DNA from: Vitellaria paradoxa
Lineage: Eukaryota > Streptophyta > Magnoliopsida > Ericales > Sapotaceae
NCBI GenBank assembly: GCA_019916065.1
Contig: CM034233.1
Coordinates: forward strand, 24,377,936-24,441,935
Direction: 5' to 3'
Length of the DNA stretch: 64,000 nucleotides
Within the stretch, counting starts at the first letter, position 1. Each line of letters opens with the position of its first letter. A model generated the notes under the pieces. It saw only the letters and a list, made by a program, of their open reading frames with translations. It was not told where the DNA came from and ran no database searches. Shown here piece after piece: positions 58,543 through 64,000 of this stretch. The position numbers and the translations under genes were made by a program.

Positions 58543-61530
58543 TTATGTCAAGGAGAGTGTAATCTAAGCACGCTTATGTATTAATTTGGATAATTCATTA
58601 AATTATTTATTATTATTATTATTATTATTGTTATTATTATTATTTTTAAAATCTCTATCGTTTAGGCGTCTCTATTACCCAAAAAGGCACGAAGGAAGGA
58701 GAATTAAAACTTTTTTTTTTTTTTTTTGATGGTGTAATCTTAACTTTGACCTAGCAATTGATTAAAGAAAGGGGGAAAAAAAAAAGGAAAGCATTGTACG
58801 TAGTCATAGTTCGTGAAGGGGCAAATCTAAAATTTTTATAAAAAAGAAATACTGGGTAACAAGCACGTAAGAAAAGAACAAGAGTTATGTCAGGGTTAAG
58901 AGTAATTAATAGAAAAATAATGTTATTTTAAGGGAGAGACAAACCTATTCTTGAACATTAAGTCAATGATTAATATACTTTTCATACTTTAATAGTTCAA
59001 TTAATTCTTTTAGCAGTACCTGAAATTTAATAGTGATGTTACTCGTTATTAAAAAATATAATTATTATTAAGTTTTATTGTTTATAAAATTTATTATATT
59101 ATATTTCTTGATGTTTATGCATAAAATATTCAATAGTGTAATGGGATAATACATTTTATTTCACAAAAAAATAATTGAGTTTAATTCTTGTAAACTCTTT
59201 TTATGTTAAATTTTTTTATATTGAAAATTTTTAAATTAACCTTAATTTTTTAATAAGGTCAATATACTCTAATTTTGTATTAATTTTATTTTTTAATAAA
59301 ACTAAAATATTAAAGGTATTTTGAAGATTTTACATACCAAATCAAGAGGGTGACTTGCCTCAACTTGACTTTGCTTAGTTGGTAGACATTTTTGAATTAA
59401 CTAAACTCATGATATGTCAATAATTCCCCCCCCCCCCCCCAAAAAAAAAACCGGATTCATTAAAAGTTGAAAATACAACAAAGGATTAAACTTTCAAACT
59501 TGCAACCTTTGTTAATGACAATAATGGAAGTAAGAACTAAAGCAAAACTAAATGTCTTATTAACTTGATGATGGGTCTCTTCCACGAAGTAGGCATTTTG
59601 GTAGGAAGGCCAACAACTACGCAAGTTGACACCAATTCTCTCTCGCAAGGAAGCTACCTTTCCTTTCTTTCTTTGATATATATTCCCATTGGAGCATGGA
59701 AGAAGGAAATCGGCACTATTTGGAGGGGAAAAAAATAAAATAAAACTTTACAAAACTCTATAAACACAAACTTCGAGATTATAAAATTAAATTTTTTTAT
59801 TTATTACACAAAATATAAAATATTAATTTTACAAATACATACAATTCTAAACACATCTATTATGAACTCAATTATGCATTATGCTAGTCAAATAGCAATT
59901 ATTGAACTATGAAGTGATTTGACAATCAAGAATGCATGATTAGGGCCACACATTTTATCCTGCTTTAATTCTTTGCCGTTCTCTTCCTAATAACGTATTC
60001 ATGGAATGATACAAATTGCTTTGACATTTTGGGGTGGTGCCCTTATATATATATATATTGAGGCTTACTTTGCTTATATAATAGAATTTATATGATTTTT
60101 TCACAAAAATTTAATTTTTATTCTTTTATAATAATTTTTGGACAAGTTATTTCCCCTATTGGCTAGTATTTTTTTTTTTTGTAATTTATTTTAATGAATC
60201 TTACTAATATGCTTAAAAGTTATCAAAATAAAAAAAAATAACTTTCAGTAAAAAAAAAAAAAAAATCATATAAGACCAAATAGAAAAAAAGTCAACTTTT
60301 TTATGGCAGCGTTTTTTTTACTAAAAATCAACCAAATTTTGTGAAAATTTTTAAAATTCTCTAGCACATTTTAGTAATCTTGTATTTCGTGAAATGTTTA
60401 TAAATCTCTCCATATATATTTACATATCCTAACAAAATTTTTCAAACCTCAATACTTTTTTTACAAACTTCAATAATTCTTTTACAAACTCCAATAACTT
60501 TTCAACAAATTTCATAAATGTGTAAATCAGTAGGACAGATCAAAAAAACCGTTCTTACGATTTTTATTTCTAACTTTTTCATTTTTCATGCAAAAATTAA
60601 AAAGTTTAACAACTTTCAAAAAAATTCTAACATAAATTCGTGAGAAATGATCTAAAAAACCATTCCCACGGTTTCTCTCTCTAATTTTTTATCGTAAAAA
60701 TTTAAAAATTACACTATTTATATCAAAAAAACGTGATTTGAATTAAAAATACTAAAAATTAAAAATTATCCTAAATCACATTTTTTCTTAATTTTTTTTT
60801 ACCTTCTACCCGTCCAAATGCTACCAACGTTGTGAAACCAAACCTGAGTCTGGAGAAGTAGTAGTACCGTCACTGGAAACTCATTACTTCTTTGAAATAA
60901 AATTGGTATTTTAAATAAAAACATCACCACCCCAACACGCGCGCGCGCACACACACATGTATATATGTATATATATATTGTAGACAAAGAATGCATGTAA
61001 ATGGTTATATTAAGATAATTACTCATGAATTACCTCAATACAAAAACGAGCCAAACGAAAGAATATTATCAAAACAAATTGCTTTATTTATTTTCACACA
61101 TGTTTTACAAAAATTTTATCTCTATCACTCTTTTATCTTGTATCAGTTGCCGCTAGTTTATTTTGTATTAGTGATTATAAGTAGTGATTAGTATATTTTA
61201 TTCAAAATCATCATAGTCGTAAAATATTATTTCTTATTTAAAAATCAACAGTAAAAATATGAGTAGTGGATGGTACGGGATAAAAGTACGATAGAGTTAA
61301 TGTTACTGCATATTTTATTTGCTATATCGACTTATCAAAGTAGATAAGGAATAAGTAGCTCCACACTTAATATATATTGGCAAATTATTTGTCTTTAATT
61401 ATGGCATAGGTGCTTGCTTTTAGAATCTAGTCAGTGTAATTAAGTGATTGCTTGGTGTTTGGACACCAAACTGATAATGGGACAGCTCTGCATGCAAAAA
61501 CTAATTAAAGAGGTAATTGTTATACAGTGC

Positions 61531-61569
<39 letters not shown>

Positions 61570-62284
61570 ATATATATGATTCAACCACTACTCAAAATGT
61601 AAAGTAAAGCAAGTAGCTATTTTTCATATTTTGTTGCAAATTGTATTAGCTAAATAGCTCAATCATGGTTGAGCATCAAATCATTCTTTTTGCCCGTTTT
61701 GACTTTCATTAATTTCAATTAAGAGCTTCAAATACATTACCAGTGGAACATTTATTAGTGCTTCTGTTAGGAATTAGTGGTGCTATGGTGTTTCTTTCCA
61801 CCTCCTTCTCCTTTCTTCGTTTAATTTATTTAATTTTTTTTAAATTAAAGTAAAAACAACAGAATCGAAGATAATGATTAACTTTTAATAACTTAAAATA
61901 AATGCATTTACACTTCTTGTTATTTATATTAATATGCATTTTTATTCTTAGATTCTATTTGACTTTTAATGTATCTTTTTATTTTTTCACCTAAAAATCT
62001 AATTTTAAGTATAAAGGTATAAATATAGACTTTTAAATTAAATTTTTTTTTTCACTTTTATTACATAGAACAAAGGCAATCAATCCTGAAATTAATCTTA
62101 CAAAATATGATCACTCAATAATTTCATGGAAAATATATAAACTTAATTATTAGCTGTCTTTGATGCCAAGTCCAATTGAGTCCAATTGCCAAATGACATT
62201 GGTTAGCTTCTCAGTTTGGGCTTCATTGTTCTCATTTTTGTCGCAATGGTTGGAGTTAGTGTTGACTAGGAGAGTACGTATGTG

Positions 62285-62318
<34 letters not shown>

Positions 62319-62404
62319 GCTTAGCTTCTCCGATTCACGTATTGCTTAACCACACACAGACATATATATAACTAATTCCAATGCATGGGAGCCCTGACCA
62401 AACC
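58543..62404. other. AT-rich gene-free intergenic stretch
   Basis: No gene supported. It holds microsatellites: TTA/ATT-type at about 58605-58645 and 62286-62317, TA-type at about 61530-61557. A C-run/A-run junction lies at about 59427-59450. A decayed CACGGTTTC/ACCGTTCTTACG motif pair is near 60550-60680. Confidence 0.5.
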
Positions 62405-63330
62405 AAATCAAACTTTTTTCCACTAGGTGGGGTCGGCTATATAGATTTGTTGACACTAATTAGATCTGTTTAGGGGCATGTCCTTCGATAAATGTAGGTA
62501 GGTCAGGTCATGTTTAATGGTTTTTTTCCAGCTTCTCTTGGGTCTTCCTCTACCTCTCCTACTCTTGGCAATCTCCATACTTTCACACCTTTTAACAGGT
62601 GTCTCTACTGGACACCTTCTAACATGGGCAAACCATCTTAATCAGTTTTCTCTCATTTTATCTTCAATCGGTGCTATTCCTACTTTGCCCCTAATCTCCT
62701 TGTTCCTAATCCTATCTTTCCTTGTAATCCCGCACATCCACCTTAGCATCCTCATCTCCGCAACTGCCATCTTCTGACCATAATTATGCTTTACTGCCCA
62801 ACACTCTGATCCATATAGCAGCGTTGGTCTAACCGCTACCTTATAATACTTTCCTTTCACCTTGAGGGGGATTTTTCGGTTGCACAAATCCCCCGAAGCA
62901 CTCCTCCATTTGGTCCATCCAGCTTGAATCTTGTGACTTACATCAGTATCAATCCCTCCATCTTGTTGCACCATAGATCCAAGGTACTTAAATTTATCTT
63001 TCTCTACAATCTTTTGTGTGCCTAAACTTACTTCTATACTACTCGTTATCTTACTTTGACTAAACTTACATTCCATATATTCCGTCTTGCATCGGCTTAG
63101 CCTAAACCCTTTTGTCTCTAACGTATCCCGCCACAATTCTAGCTTAGCATTCACTCCTTCTCTCGTCTCATCTACTAAAATAATATCATCTGCAAATAGC
63201 ATACACCACGGTACCTCATCTTGAATATGTCTTGTAATCTCATTCATAACTAAAGCAAACAAGTACGAGTTTAACGCTGAGTCTTGTATTAATTTTACCT
63301 TGCTAACAAAAACATGGTTGTCCTCAAACT
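62405..63330 (-). mobile_element. RTE-clade LINE remnant, 5'-truncated
   Basis: The minus strand encodes the C-terminal half of a non-LTR reverse transcriptase: NSYLFALVMNEITRHIQDEV, the catalytic FADDI motif, FRLSRCKTEYMECKFSQS, FKYLGSMVQQDGGID and LYGSECWAVKH. The frame stays open from about 63300 to 62642, where a TGA interrupts it. The terminal part (LRWFAHVRR, RGRGRPKRSWKKTI) continues to about 62510, then the 3' tail containing GCCGACCCCACCTAGTGG. The N-terminal endonuclease and fingers are missing. This clade is common in plants. Confidence 0.88.
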
Positions 63331-63724
63331 TGTAATTAATGAACAAATGGATGACTAAGCAATGTCATCTTTGTAAGAAATGATACGACAATAAATTGAG
63401 ACCTACCAAACTCTACCAACTACATACGTACGTATAGAACAAATCATGCATGAAAGTTTTGCCAACGTGGAGATCAGAACAACTGGCCTTGTTGACTTGC
63501 AACGTACAATATTAATCGTATGGTAAACTAATGATATCATGAGTATATATATATATATATATATTTATATTTATTTTATACACAGACGACAAACTTATGC
63601 TTTCTAACGTAATATTCCTCTTTGCTTGCTTCATTTTTCTTTTTATTTTAACTCTCAGCGTCTTTTGTAACTCTTTCTTCTCTCTTAAGTCAATTGCATC
63701 TAGCTAGTGAGCCAGAATACATAT

Positions 63725-63758
<34 letters not shown>

Positions 63759-64000
63759 AATGCAAATAGATTTGTCCAGTAGTGTCCTCCTAACGCAAAT
63801 TGTTCAGAGCTTAAATCCAAAATTTTAGTTAAAAACAATAATTTTGGTCTAGCCCAATAACTAAAATTACTGGAGGGACCTTTAAAAAAAAAAGGACAAA
63901 TTAGTGGAGAGAAGGTTCCAGTGACTTTCTCACTACAAGGGGTGGAGCTATACATAACAATTTCTTCGAAAATTCGTTTTGAAATGGTATTAATGCTTGG
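63331..64000. other. AT-rich right edge
   Basis: No gene supported. TA-type microsatellites at about 63543-63563 and 63719-63742. Confidence 0.5.

Noticed and set aside
62517..62777. Hydrophobic 86-codon plus-strand frame resembling a membrane protein
   Set aside because: It is antisense to the RTE LINE remnant, whose minus-strand translation has the FADD motif and other family blocks.
1..64000. CRISPR arrays, operons, phage or other prokaryotic defence systems
   Set aside because: The regular repeats are microsatellites, minisatellites or transposon ends; spliced genes, LTR elements and an initiator tRNA with eukaryotic features show plant nuclear DNA.

Overview
The window looks like nuclear DNA of a dicot-type flowering plant: very AT-rich, with spliced genes (GT-AG introns), an intronless PLS-class PPR gene, a eukaryotic initiator tRNA gene, and many plant transposons (Ty1/copia, Ty3/gypsy-type LTRs, L1 and RTE LINEs, tRNA-derived SINEs, hAT, Mutator, PIF/Harbinger and probably Helitron). 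I cannot name the species.

Layout. 1-205: perhaps the last exons of an unidentified minus-strand gene. 206-4009: intergenic, with a SINE, a Tourist-type MITE and short tandem duplications. 4010-23176 (minus): an IST1-like ESCRT-III-associated gene whose six exons encode 329 aa in a continuous frame. Its third intron is 15.6 kb and holds a decayed copia element (itself carrying a 268-bp duplication and a hAT-like insertion), an L1 remnant, a young copia element inserted in that remnant, and part of a third copia. 23358-23429 (plus): initiator tRNA-Met, head to head with the IST1 gene. 23430-29706: AT-rich, with a Tourist-type MITE, a probable Helitron and a solo LTR. 30078-35755 (minus): an eight-exon alpha/beta hydrolase of the plant monoacylglycerol lipase/caffeoylshikimate esterase family (386 aa). 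35756-53015: gene-free, with MITEs, a second SINE, two related long LTRs in opposite orientation and two related Mutator-type elements. 53058-55013 (plus): a PPR protein gene whose reading frame lacks a usable upstream AUG. 55014-64000: mostly AT-rich intergenic DNA, with another PIF-type element and an RTE LINE remnant near the right edge.

The cellular genes have unrelated housekeeping roles (endosomal sorting, translation initiation, lipid or phenolic ester hydrolysis, organelle RNA processing). I found no gene cluster and no clearly new biological system. The most informative material is the transposon stratigraphy: two insertions have unoccupied duplicate target sites within the same window, and the young copia element's primer-binding site matches the initiator tRNA gene 3 kb away. 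Exon boundaries and element ends were derived by hand from splice sites, reading phase, target-site duplications and terminal repeats; no database search was run.
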